Shown here: piece by piece, positions 1-6,682 of the stretch
Position numbering within the stretch: the first letter of the stretch is position 1
Layout of the letters: every line of letters begins with the position of its first letter
Source: an uncultured Lachnospiraceae bacterium
GTDB lineage: Bacteria; Bacillota; Clostridia; Lachnospirales; Lachnospiraceae
Length of the DNA: 38,151 bases
NCBI GenBank assembly: GCA_910585005.1
Contig: CAJUCN010000023.1
Coordinates: 1 to 38,151 of the forward strand
Direction of reading: 5' to 3'
Program-made: the position numbers and the translations under genes
Notes under the pieces: model-generated
Told to the model about the DNA's origin: nothing
The model's input: only the letters and a program-made list of their open reading frames with translations
Database searches by the model: none

Positions 1-969
1 ATGCGGTCATGGCAGCCGGATATTACCCTTTCCGGCTATGCAAATGAGCGTGTACTGGATCAGGGTTTAAGTGATACTATCAGCGGGATTACTGGCATAG
101 AGCATATTTGGGGTAGTTCCTACATGGAGAATGTTCCGGTTACTTCTTCGCGGCAGGAGATCGATCATGTCAATATAACGTCATACAGTGAGTATATGTT
201 GGACTGTGCAAAGGATAGCCTTGTGCAGGGAAATATATCGGAGATCTATGGGGACAGCGGCAAGGTTATGACAGTTTTGAATAAAGATAATCCGATCAAA
301 GTTGGAGACATCATTCAGGTAGCGGGACAGGAGATCGAGGTTGTATGCGGCATATCCAGTGGGCTGTACCCCGGCGAATACAGTATAATTTGCTCACAGG
401 AAACTTTTACCCGGCTGACAGGGGAAGAAAATTACAGTATGATAGGAATACAATTAAGCAGCAAGGCTACGGATGAAACGGTAAAACAAATCAATAGTCT
501 TGCGGAAAGCAATGTTATTTTTGAGGATCAGCGTAGGCGGAATCAGGAAGATGCCAATACCTATCTGGCTACAAAATTTCTGTTGTATAGTTTTATGGTA
601 ATCGTTGCCATGATTACACTATTTAACATTGTTAACAGCATTTCTATGAGTGTAACTGCCCGAATAAAGCAGTATGGAGCTATGAGGGCGGTTGGTATGG
701 ATGGGGAACAGCTTACCCGGATGATTGCTGCGGAAGCCTTTACTTACGCTGTCTCTGGTCTTATTGTCGGCAGTGGCACAGGAATTGTTTTAAGCCGCTT
801 TTTGTATGTGAAACTGGTTACACGGTATTTTGGAAGCCAGTGGAGTCTGCCGATCGTTTTGATTGCTATTATTGTTGTATTCGATATCGTTTCTGCTGCG
901 GCAGCAGTATATGCACCTGCAAAGCGGATCAGAAACATGCCAATTACAGCAACGATCAATGAATTGTAA
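1..969 (+). CDS. FtsX-type ABC transporter permease, C-terminal part (5' end outside window)
   Basis: This is the C-terminal 322 residues of an FtsX/MacB-like permease, the membrane subunit of an ABC transporter of the type used for peptide or antibiotic export or lipoprotein handling. The first ~185 residues look like the extracytoplasmic domain. A membrane segment follows at about 192-215, then a cytoplasmic stretch with the typical RIKQYGAMRAVGMDG signature, then two more membrane segments at about 247-268 and 281-304. The protein ends in the usual basic tail (APAKRIRNMPITATI). The frame is open at base 1, and the ATG there is probably just an internal codon. The partner ATPase and the rest of the gene would lie upstream. 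The substrate cannot be told from this fragment. The family call is firm. Confidence 0.85.
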   Translation: MRSWQPDITLSGYANERVLDQGLSDTISGITGIEHIWGSSYMENVPVTSSRQEIDHVNITSYSEYMLDCAKDSLVQGNISEIYGDSGKVMTVLNKDNPIKVGDIIQVAGQEIEVVCGISSGLYPGEYSIICSQETFTRLTGEENYSMIGIQLSSKATDETVKQINSLAESNVIFEDQRRRNQEDANTYLATKFLLYSFMVIVAMITLFNIVNSISMSVTARIKQYGAMRAVGMDGEQLTRMIAAEAFTYAVSGLIVGSGTGIVLSRFLYVKLVTRYFGSQWSLPIVLIAIIVVFDIVSAAAAVYAPAKRIRNMPITATINEL

Positions 970-989
970 TAGGAATAGATGATAAAATT

Positions 990-1020
990 TGCTGCACGAT
1001 AGATAAGCTGTCGTGCAGCA
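990..1020 (-). terminator. Hairpin, likely terminator for the minus-strand MerR operon
   Basis: A perfect 10-bp stem (TGCTGCACGA with TCGTGCAGCA) encloses an 11-nt loop. On the minus strand it is followed by AAATTTTATC, a modest T-tract. On the plus strand no T-tract follows, so it suits the minus-strand operon better than the plus-strand permease gene. Confidence 0.55.
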
Positions 1021-1093
1021 GAAGAATGTATCTTCTCTGATTCTGTCACGGTTTTTTGTTGCCGCAAACAGGACAGTGTATCCATTCAGTCAC
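1021..1093 (-). pseudogene. Remnant of a Cys-rich KTR-domain protein gene (frameshifted)
   Basis: Directly behind the MerR gene on the minus strand, a GTG at 1093 opens a frame reading MTEWIHCPVCGNK before a stop. Dropping one A from the six-A run (plus-strand T run at 1052-1057) restores NRDRIREDTF. Together these match the start of the small Cys-rich KTR proteins (pattern EW-x-CPVCGNKTR-x-x-IREDT) carried by Tn916-like and other conjugative transposons. Sequence similarity fades by about 1021, so the rest of the gene is lost. This reading rests on recalled family consensus. It suggests that the area is the scarred end of an old mobile element. Confidence 0.55.
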
Positions 1094-1099
1094 AATCAA

Positions 1100-1846
1100 T
1101 TACACTTTTTTACTGCAATACACAACAATGGCTTGTTTGACAAAATCAGCAGTTCCATCACCACCTACTTTGTCAATCTTGTTCCTGAAGCGTTCATCAC
1201 ATACATACATTTCACCCAATCCACTAAGAATTTCATTGGTGCATACATAGTAGTTATCGGTTATAAATTTCTGTAATGCAGCGATTTTGTTTTGTACTTC
1301 ATCAGCATTAGGAGTTAAATGCTTTAGTTCTCCTAATCCAGAAAACAATGTCAACAGCTTGTTTGCAATCTTGCTATAACTATCTTTATTTCGGGCAATA
1401 TCCTTTTCTTTGTACTCTTGATACGCTTTAGTATTGCCCCATTTTGCTTTTACTTCTTCCTCATACTTTTCAATTTCACTCCTGTCAAAAACATCAAAAT
1501 TCATTACGGTTCCTCCTTTTTTTTGAATTTCACGGGTAAAGGTAATAAGCTCCCCTATGTGTTTATATTGCAATTCTAACAGCTTAATTTGTTGAGCAAT
1601 TGCTTCTGATGGGTCAAAATTAGGGCTGTTAAGAATTGCTTTGATTTCCTTTAAAGGAAACTCTAATTCACGAAACAACAAAATATTTTGCAAACGGCTA
1701 AGCGCTGTATCGTCATACATTCGATAGCCTGCTTCAGTTACTTTCGTAGGTTTCAAAAGCCCAATTTCATCATAATAGTGAAGTGTGCGGGCAGTGATAC
1801 CAGTCAATTTAGCAACTTCATGGACAGACATAAGTTTTTTAGTCAT
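1100..1846 (-). CDS. MerR-family regulator with TipAS-type ligand-binding domain
   Basis: This is a 248-residue regulator of the TipA type. Residues ~5-75 form the MerR winged helix-turn-helix (SVHEVAKLTGITARTLHYYD, then GYRMYDD). Residues ~75-115 form the dimerising coiled coil. Residues ~120-245 fit the TipAS fold, which in Streptomyces TipAL binds thiopeptides and other amphipathic compounds. Such regulators twist promoters with long spacers into an active form when the drug is bound. Its start overlaps the end of the upstream DUF2268 frame by 8 nt, so the two form an operon. The promoter ahead of that operon has the 19-bp spacer expected for a MerR target, which implies autoregulation. 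The natural inducer is unknown. Confidence 0.9.
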   Translation of the reverse strand: MTKKLMSVHEVAKLTGITARTLHYYDEIGLLKPTKVTEAGYRMYDDTALSRLQNILLFRELEFPLKEIKAILNSPNFDPSEAIAQQIKLLELQYKHIGELITFTREIQKKGGTVMNFDVFDRSEIEKYEEEVKAKWGNTKAYQEYKEKDIARNKDSYSKIANKLLTLFSGLGELKHLTPNADEVQNKIAALQKFITDNYYVCTNEILSGLGEMYVCDERFRNKIDKVGGDGTADFVKQAIVVYCSKKV

Positions 1847-2463
1847 TCCAAAAGTCCTCCGCAGCGTCTAAAATATCTTTTGCGGGTAAAAGTGTTGCTT
1901 CAGTCACACTTTTGCCAGTTTTCTTCAAATAATGCTTTACTAAATGATAACCGCAGGCATATCCGGCGCAGTAAGGTAAACCTACTTGTGGAAAATTTTG
2001 TAATTTAGCCAGTTCATCACCATAAAGATAAGCATTAAGATTTTCAAATCCTTGGATATTTAATTCATTTTGATGCAAAATCCTCTGCCAATCCTTCGCT
2101 AATCATCATCTCTCCAAGTGTGATATCGTTCTTCCATTCAATAAACGGAAAGCGGATATTGTGATTTGCTTCATGTGCCAAAGCTACTGGAAGATGTTCC
2201 AGTGTGTATTCGTTTGGAATTAGCAGAATATTTTGTTTTTGTGCTTCGTTTACTTTAGTTGGTTCAATGTGTCCCAGCAGCCTGCTTGCCATAATAACAT
2301 CGTAGCCACCAGGCGTTTTTGCTTTTATGGGAACATTGTAACAAGCCCATTTTCTCTCAAATGGCATCATCAGTCCATACCGGTAAATGTCATTCTTCTT
2401 GTCATCGGGTGCTAACATAATTTTTTCATAAATACCATCTGAACGAATTGCACTTACATTCAT
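1839..2463 (-). pseudogene. DUF2268-type zinc protease gene broken by a frameshift
   Basis: Two minus-strand frames together make one DUF2268 (predicted Zn-dependent protease) protein. The first, 2463 to 2065, carries the zincin motif HEANH and the downstream glutamate motif SEGLAEDFAS, then meets TGA. The second, from about 2078 to 1839, supplies the expected tail (YCAGYACGYHLVKHYL...). Removing one base from the four-A run at 2068-2071 joins them into about 207 residues. DUF2268 proteins are often fused to, or neighbours of, regulators. The catalytic residues all precede the break, so a truncated product could still be made, but the conserved C-terminal half would be lost. A sequencing error in the short A run is the main alternative to a real mutation. 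Confidence 0.75.
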
Positions 2464-2494
2464 ATTATATCATCTTTCCTCTCTGTTTTTTATC

Positions 2495-2525
2495 ATTGTA
2501 AACTATTACGTTACGTTAAAGTCAA
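2495..2525 (-). promoter_or_regulatory. MerR-type promoter with 19-bp spacer
   Basis: On the minus strand TTGACT (2525-2520) and TACAAT (2500-2495) are separated by 19 bp instead of the usual 17. The spacer holds a dyad around ACGT-A-ACGT with partly symmetric flanks. Long spacers with a central dyad are the hallmark of MerR-family target promoters, and the operon it drives ends in a MerR gene. Confidence 0.75.
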
Positions 2526-2564
2526 GCGTATTCCCGAAAAAAGTTACTATCATATTTTTAGTTT

Positions 2565-2759
2565 CTAAATACAGATATCAAATTCCGTTATGCCTATGGG
2601 CTGTTCTTCTTCGGAGGGTACAGTTAAGGATTCAGACTTGGGAAAAGATAGAGGATAATCCGGGACGAGCCTTGTACCATTTTCAATCCGTAAAACGGTC
2701 AGGTTGCTAAACTCATACCCGGCAAGCTGGAGCTGTTCGGCAAGGGCTTTCTGCGACAT
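2565..2759 (-). pseudogene. Remnant of an XRE-family regulator
   Basis: The first ~35 residues (SQKALAEQLQLAGYEFS, then NLTVLRIENGTR and VPDY) match the middle of a small helix-turn-helix family found widely in Clostridia. The usual N-terminal helix before SQKALAEQ is absent, because the bases upstream form a terminator hairpin. After VPDY the protein no longer follows the family and reads through unrelated residues to a stop. No convincing ribosome binding site precedes the ATG at 2759. I read it as a gene fragment left by rearrangement and not as a working repressor. Confidence 0.5.
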
Positions 2760-2772
2760 AACGGGAACTAGG

Positions 2773-2805
2773 ACACACTTAAACTCAGCTTTAGGTGTGT
2801 TTTTT
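2773..2805 (+). terminator. Rho-independent terminator
   Basis: An 11-bp stem with one G-T pair (ACACACTTAAA with TTTAGGTGTGT) around a 6-nt loop is followed by a run of six T. It points along the plus strand, yet no intact plus-strand gene ends just before it. It may be the last trace of a gene lost from this area, and it now insulates the TetR promoter. Confidence 0.65.
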
Positions 2806-2869
2806 ATGGAAATTTATCCTGCCGATAAAAATATGGAATTTACCTTAAAGCATTTATCTGAAAGCGTCA

Positions 2870-2898
2870 TTGACAAGGAGAAAAAGCATTTGTATAAT
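2870..2898 (+). promoter_or_regulatory. Near-consensus sigma-A promoter of the TetR gene
   Basis: TTGACA (2870-2875) and TATAAT (2893-2898) are both perfect, with a 17-bp spacer. Transcription would begin around 2905, inside the palindrome described next, and run into the TetR gene at 2934. Confidence 0.85.
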
Positions 2899-2918
2899 TA
2901 AACTAATAGTTTAATTAT
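2894..2918 (+). promoter_or_regulatory. 25-bp palindromic operator, probably for the TetR protein
   Basis: Two perfect 10-bp arms, ATAATTAAAC and GTTTAATTAT, flank a 5-bp centre (TAATA). The palindrome covers the -10 box and the expected start site, so a bound dimer would block transcription of the TetR gene that follows. This is the usual layout of TetR autorepression. Confidence 0.7.
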
Positions 2919-2933
2919 TGCCAGGAGGAGCGT

Positions 2934-3572
2934 ATGGGTCGAAGAAAGAAAGAGCCTAGAAGTGTGCATCGGGAAAACATAGTTTGTGCAGCCTCCCTAT
3001 TGTTTATGGAAAAAGGAATTGCAGCAACTTCTATGGACGATATAGCGAAAGCTGCCGGATACAGCAAAGCAACATTATATGTGTATTTTGAAAATAAGGA
3101 GGAGATAGTCAGTATTTTGGTATTGAGTAGTATGAAAAAACTTCATGACTATATATCCGGTGCGCTGGAACAACAGGAAGCCACAAAAGCAAGATATGAT
3201 GGCATCTGCCGTGGGCTGGTACAGTATCAGGAAGAATTTCCTTTTTACTTTAAAATGGTGTTGGATAACATTAATGTTGATTTTGAGAGTCATGATCATC
3301 TGGAGGAAGAAAGGGAAACTTATCAAATTGGGGAAGAAATAAATGAAAAAATAAAACATTTCTTATTATCAGGCATGGAAAAGGGGGATTTGCGAAAGGA
3401 TTTAGAAATTATGCCTGCCATATTTAATTTTTGGGGGATGCTTTCCGGAATTATTCAGCTTGCCGCAAACAAAGAAGAATACATCAAAATGTCAATGGGT
3501 TTATCCAAAAAACAGTTTTTGGAATATGGGTTTTCTCTTATTTATCATTCAATTGCGGCTAAGGAGAGATGA
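2934..3572 (+). CDS. TetR/AcrR-family transcriptional regulator
   Basis: This 212-residue protein has the TetR helix-turn-helix in residues ~12-60 (AASLLFMEKGIAATSMDDIA, then AGYSKATLYVYFENKEE), followed by an all-helical ligand and dimer domain of normal length for the family. AGGAGG at 2923-2928 precedes the ATG by 5 nt. A strong promoter and a perfect palindrome lie just upstream, so it very likely represses itself. Downstream lie a stub of a flavodoxin-like reductase gene and an FMN-binding protein gene in the same direction, which suggests it once controlled, or still controls, a small redox operon. The ligand is unknown. Confidence 0.9.
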   Translation: MGRRKKEPRSVHRENIVCAASLLFMEKGIAATSMDDIAKAAGYSKATLYVYFENKEEIVSILVLSSMKKLHDYISGALEQQEATKARYDGICRGLVQYQEEFPFYFKMVLDNINVDFESHDHLEEERETYQIGEEINEKIKHFLLSGMEKGDLRKDLEIMPAIFNFWGMLSGIIQLAANKEEYIKMSMGLSKKQFLEYGFSLIYHSIAAKER

Positions 3573-3574
3573 CG

Positions 3575-3620
3575 ATGAGTGAAAAAGGCGCTTGCCATCT
3601 TAGGAAGTCCTGACAGTTAA
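3575..3620 (+). pseudogene. Stub of a flavodoxin-like / NAD(P)H reductase gene
   Basis: An ATG at 3575, overlapping the region of the TetR stop, opens MSEKGACHLRKS and stops. One reading-frame slip gives EKALAILGSPDS, which closely resembles the first beta strand and FMN loop of NADPH-dependent FMN reductases (usually K-x-L-A-I-L-G-S-P-R). Nothing further of such a protein follows: only 21 bases separate this from the next gene's start. It therefore looks like an internal deletion that removed nearly the whole gene. The call rests on about ten residues, so it is tentative. Confidence 0.4.
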
Positions 3621-3641
3621 AAAGATTGAGAGGTGCGTGAA

Positions 3642-4052
3642 ATGAAATTATCACACAAAAGAGTCCTTATGTTTACAGTTTTTCTTCTTTTTTTTATCGG
3701 TTTGATTTTTACGGCGGTTTATCTGAAAAGTGTGGCAGACTATAAAAAGGCAGTAAAAGAAACAACTTTTAGCGATATAGATATTTCCAATATCCCTGAT
3801 GGAGTTTATGCCGGAGAATATGATGTGGATTTTATTTATGTCAAAGTGGAAGTGACTATTCGGAATGGGGCAATCACAAGCATTGATATTCTGGAACATA
3901 AAAATGGACGTGGAAAATCCGCAGAAATTGTTGTTGACCAAATCATTAGAGAACAGAAAATAGATGTTGATGCAGTATCGGGGGCAACAAATTCAAGCGT
4001 TGTTATAAAGAAAGCTGTGGACAATGCCTTAAAGGGAGAAAATAGAAAATGA
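3642..4052 (+). CDS. Membrane-anchored FMN-binding domain protein
   Basis: This 136-residue protein has one N-terminal membrane segment (about 8-28) and an extracytoplasmic FMN_bind domain. The domain ends in the flavinylation motif DAVSGATNSS (D110 to S119), whose threonine (T117) is the usual site of covalent FMN attachment by ApbE-type transferases. Related domains occur in RnfG, NqrC and extracellular electron-transfer proteins, so a role in flavin-mediated electron transfer at the membrane is likely. I chose the ATG at 3642 because GAGAGG (3628-3633) sits 8 nt before it; the GTG at 3633 lies within that site. No apbE is visible in the window, so the flavin transferase must be encoded elsewhere. 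Confidence 0.85.
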   Translation: MKLSHKRVLMFTVFLLFFIGLIFTAVYLKSVADYKKAVKETTFSDIDISNIPDGVYAGEYDVDFIYVKVEVTIRNGAITSIDILEHKNGRGKSAEIVVDQIIREQKIDVDAVSGATNSSVVIKKAVDNALKGENRK

Positions 4053-4059
4053 ACGGCAA

Positions 4060-4102
4060 AAATTTTCCCCGTTACTGTCTGAAAGGTAAGCGGGGAAAAT
4101 TT
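4060..4102. terminator. Bidirectional terminator between convergent genes
   Basis: A 12-bp perfect outer stem (AAATTTTCCCCG with CGGGGAAAATTT) plus an inner TTAC/GTAA pairing lies between the FMN-binding gene and the convergent YCII gene. It has A/T-rich flanks on both sides, so it can serve both strands. Confidence 0.7.
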
Positions 4103-4127
4103 GGTTGACAAAAAAGCATTAGTGGCG

Positions 4128-4427
4128 TTATAGCAAATAGTTGTTATCTTTGTGGGCTACTTGCAGGACTGCAAGAGTGTAGGAGGCATATCCCCCGGCA
4201 ACGAGCGGTTCCAGCTTGCACAAGGATTCTGCCTCTTCATAGCTTTGTGTTTTAAAGATGACCATGCCAGCCACACCGGGATAGCCTTTGAAAGGGCCGC
4301 AAAGTTCAATTTTTCCCTCAGCGTCCAATTTTTTCAAATTTTCCACATGCTTTTCTATTACGGCTTTTGTAACCTTGTTATATGTTTTTCCTTTTTTAAT
4401 GATCATTACATATAACCATTTTTCCAT
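4128..4427 (-). CDS. YCII-related domain protein
   Basis: This is a 99-residue protein of the YCII (YciI-like) family, small ferredoxin-fold proteins thought to have enzymatic or sensory roles. It shows the opening beta strand WLYVMIIKKG, the helix with EKHVENLKKLDAEGKIELCG, and the PFKGYPGVAGMVIF strand. The ATG at 4427 is chosen because GGAGGTG sits 7-8 nt upstream; the frame is open 16 codons further but without a binding site. It lies 72 nt behind the WYL regulator in the same direction, so the two are probably co-transcribed. Function within the pair is not established. Confidence 0.8.
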   Translation of the reverse strand: MEKWLYVMIIKKGKTYNKVTKAVIEKHVENLKKLDAEGKIELCGPFKGYPGVAGMVIFKTQSYEEAESLCKLEPLVAGGYASYTLAVLQVAHKDNNYLL

Positions 4428-4499
4428 GTTTTCACCTCCAATTCCATAGTTTGTGTATATCAACCGAGAAACCAATTGGCCCCAGGGATGAACGGGAAG

Positions 4500-5408
4500 T
4501 TAGGTATAGATTTTAACAATATCAGCGGCTGCTTCTTTCAGCAGGATCCGCGCAGTTTCCGGCTCAATGACCTCAACATACTTTCCAAAAGACAAAAGAT
4601 AGTGAAGAGTCCAATTATTTAATTCGTATGGGACTGTAACATAATAACTGCCATCATCGGATAAGCAGACCTGATTCTCCTGAAATTCATCGTATAGCCT
4701 GTGAACGATTTCAGGGGAAAACTTTAATTTCAAAACGGGAAGATGACATTCCTCTTTGCATTCAGGTATAAGTGAATGATCTGGAGGCAATTCACGCACA
4801 AAGGTTTCCGGCATGATCAGGAGATGTTTCATTCTGGACAGGCGAAAAACTCTAATTTCTTCTTTGTGCCTGCAATATCCAATGATATACCAGGCATGTG
4901 ACTTAAAAACTAACCGTAAAGGTTCTATGGTTCTTTCTGACTTTACAAATTCAGAATTGAAGTAGTGAAATGTTATCACATGTTTATGGAGTATAGCGTA
5001 TTGTAAATCAGAAATTTTAATTTTTTCTTTTTCCTCACTTCCCCAATATGAAAAATCAACATCAAGCCATTTAGGTTCCAGCGCATTCCTAAAAATGGAG
5101 CCAATTTTACTTAATGCCATTTCTGCATTTGGGTAATTAGTGGCTTGTAGTATTTGCAGACCTTGATAGATACTTTGCTGTTCCTCTTGGGACAGTAAGG
5201 ACTTATCAATAGTGTATCCATCTATTAGGGATATGCCTCCGCCGGTTCCTTTGGTAGATAGTATGGGGATCCCCGCAACGGTCAAAATGTTGATATCCCG
5301 GTAAATAGTCCTTGTTGATACATGAAAAAAATCGGCTAATTCTTTAGACGTTACATGCCCATGATTGACAATATAAAAAATCATTTGTACCAGGCGTTCT
5401 ATTTGCAT
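4500..5408 (-). CDS. HTH-11/WYL-domain transcriptional regulator (YafY-like)
   Basis: This 302-residue regulator starts with an HTH_11 winged helix (IERLVQMIFYIVNHGHVT, then SKELADFFHVSTRTIYRDIN) in residues 2-55. A WYL domain follows at about 135-215 (FHYFNSEF, IEPLRLVFKSHAWYIIGYC, RVFRLSRM), and then a WCX-like C-terminal domain. WYL domains sense nucleic-acid or small-molecule ligands. The ATG at 5408 is chosen because AGGAGG lies 7 nt upstream. The YCII gene behind it is the only visible partner. An inverted repeat at 5443-5460 just upstream is a possible self-operator. Confidence 0.9.
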   Translation of the reverse strand: MQIERLVQMIFYIVNHGHVTSKELADFFHVSTRTIYRDINILTVAGIPILSTKGTGGGISLIDGYTIDKSLLSQEEQQSIYQGLQILQATNYPNAEMALSKIGSIFRNALEPKWLDVDFSYWGSEEKEKIKISDLQYAILHKHVITFHYFNSEFVKSERTIEPLRLVFKSHAWYIIGYCRHKEEIRVFRLSRMKHLLIMPETFVRELPPDHSLIPECKEECHLPVLKLKFSPEIVHRLYDEFQENQVCLSDDGSYYVTVPYELNNWTLHYLLSFGKYVEVIEPETARILLKEAAADIVKIYT

Positions 5409-5435
5409 GATAGCTCCTCCTTGCGTTACCAATAA

Positions 5436-5460
5436 ATTATAGCATGTTTAATGTGACATG
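5436..5460 (-). promoter_or_regulatory. Possible promoter and operator of the WYL regulator gene
   Basis: On the minus strand a perfect -10 box TATAAT (5441-5436) precedes the gene by about 28 nt, but no good -35 box stands at 17 bp. An inverted repeat, CATGT (5443-5447) and ACATG (5456-5460), covers the spacer. A weak -35 with a dyad in the spacer suggests control by a regulator, perhaps the gene product itself. Confidence 0.4.
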
Positions 5461-5485
5461 TAGCTGTCTCATTAGATTTTTTTGC

Positions 5486-5515
5486 TTTACAGGATCAAGC
5501 GAATTGTGCTATCAT
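5486..5515 (+). promoter_or_regulatory. Candidate sigma-A promoter for the Rpn-like gene
   Basis: TTTACA (5486-5491) and TATCAT (5510-5515) are 18 bp apart. The rest of the leader up to the start at 5628 shows no clear structure. GGGAGG precedes the ATG. Confidence 0.45.
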
Positions 5516-5627
5516 GATTTCAAACATATCTGGGAATCTGAAATTCTGAGATCACGTCTGTGACACATCGCATCTTTCTACGGAATCCCTTATATGAAAT
5601 AATCAATTTTTAAGGGAGGCCAAGTGA

Positions 5628-6617
5628 ATGGGAAAAGTAGATGAATATTATTATGACTATCTGGATGATAAATACAGATTTGCAGACCAGGTGAATGGGG
5701 CGCTGTTTCAGGGGAGACAGGTAGTTTTGCCGGACGAACTGGAACCTGCAGATGCCCAGATGGTTTACCTCGGAAAAGAGATGGGCAGACGAGAGGGCTT
5801 TAAAACGATTGTAGACAAAGCACGCATGTGGAGAGGCAGGGTGATCCATATTCTGGCAGTGGAGAATCAGGCTTATGTGGATTATCGCATGGTGCTGCGG
5901 AATATGCTTTCAGAAAGTTTAAGCTATCATAAGCAGTGGAAACAGAAGAAGGCAGTCCATGGCAGGAAGAAGGATCTGGAGATAGGGACTGATGAATTTT
6001 TCTCAGACATAAGTAAAGATGAAAAGTTTATCCCGGTTATCACATTGGTCGTATATTGCGGAACCGCACATCCATGGGACGGTGCAAGATGCCTATATGA
6101 TTTGTTGAATATTGATGATGAGATGAAAGAATTTGTGACGAATTACAGATTGAACTTGTATGACTGCCATGACCATGATACCTTTGATGAATATCATACA
6201 GGATTGCGTCAATTATTTGAGGCAGTGCGCTATAGCAATGATAAGGATCAACTAAAAAGGATTATGGAAGAAAACAGGGAGGCCTACAGCAATATAGACA
6301 ATGATACCAGGGAAATGTTAGAAGTGATGGCAAAGGTTAGGATATCAAAGGAGAATAACAAGATGGAAAACGGGGAAAAGCGTTTTAACATGTGTAAAGC
6401 TTTTGAGGATTATAGGCTTGAAGGAAAACTTGAAGGGATGCAGGAATATCTTGTGCAGTCAGTGTGCAAAAAGTTACTCAAAAATAAACCGCCAGTGGTG
6501 ATTGCGGAGGAATTAGAAGAAGAACTGGCGGAAATAGAAAAGATTATAGAAGCGCAAAAAAGAGTGGGAAATTTCGATGCAGTCCAGATTTGCCGGGCAC
6601 TGGCAATGCAGGACTGA
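5628..6617 (+). CDS. Rpn-family recombination-promoting nuclease / putative PD-(D/E)XK transposase
   Basis: This 329-residue protein resembles the Rpn (transposase_31, PDDEXK) family, whose E. coli members are DNA endonucleases that raise RecA-independent recombination. Seen here are YRFADQVN with an acidic residue at D20, and the ILAVENQ motif (E79, Q81), which matches the ENQ form common in Clostridia. A long charged C-terminal region follows with a KLEGMQEYL-type helix, as in other members. The upstream gap has a candidate promoter and a good GGGAGG site. Such genes are often multicopy and mobile. No terminal repeats are visible around this one, so I do not call it an insertion sequence. 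Some homologues act in phage defence, but nothing local supports that here. Confidence 0.75.
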   Translation: MGKVDEYYYDYLDDKYRFADQVNGALFQGRQVVLPDELEPADAQMVYLGKEMGRREGFKTIVDKARMWRGRVIHILAVENQAYVDYRMVLRNMLSESLSYHKQWKQKKAVHGRKKDLEIGTDEFFSDISKDEKFIPVITLVVYCGTAHPWDGARCLYDLLNIDDEMKEFVTNYRLNLYDCHDHDTFDEYHTGLRQLFEAVRYSNDKDQLKRIMEENREAYSNIDNDTREMLEVMAKVRISKENNKMENGEKRFNMCKAFEDYRLEGKLEGMQEYLVQSVCKKLLKNKPPVVIAEELEEELAEIEKIIEAQKRVGNFDAVQICRALAMQD

Positions 6618-6682
6618 TCAGGCATTATGGAATTGAAGGCAGGACGGATCCTGTTACAGGCTTTGGGTAAGGGAGGGTGTGT

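Noticed and set aside
2704..2901. Plus-strand 65-codon frame before the TetR gene
   Set aside because: It runs through a terminator and the TetR promoter and shows no protein-like features.
5628..6617. Insertion sequence around the Rpn-like gene
   Set aside because: No terminal inverted repeats or target duplication could be found by eye in the flanks.
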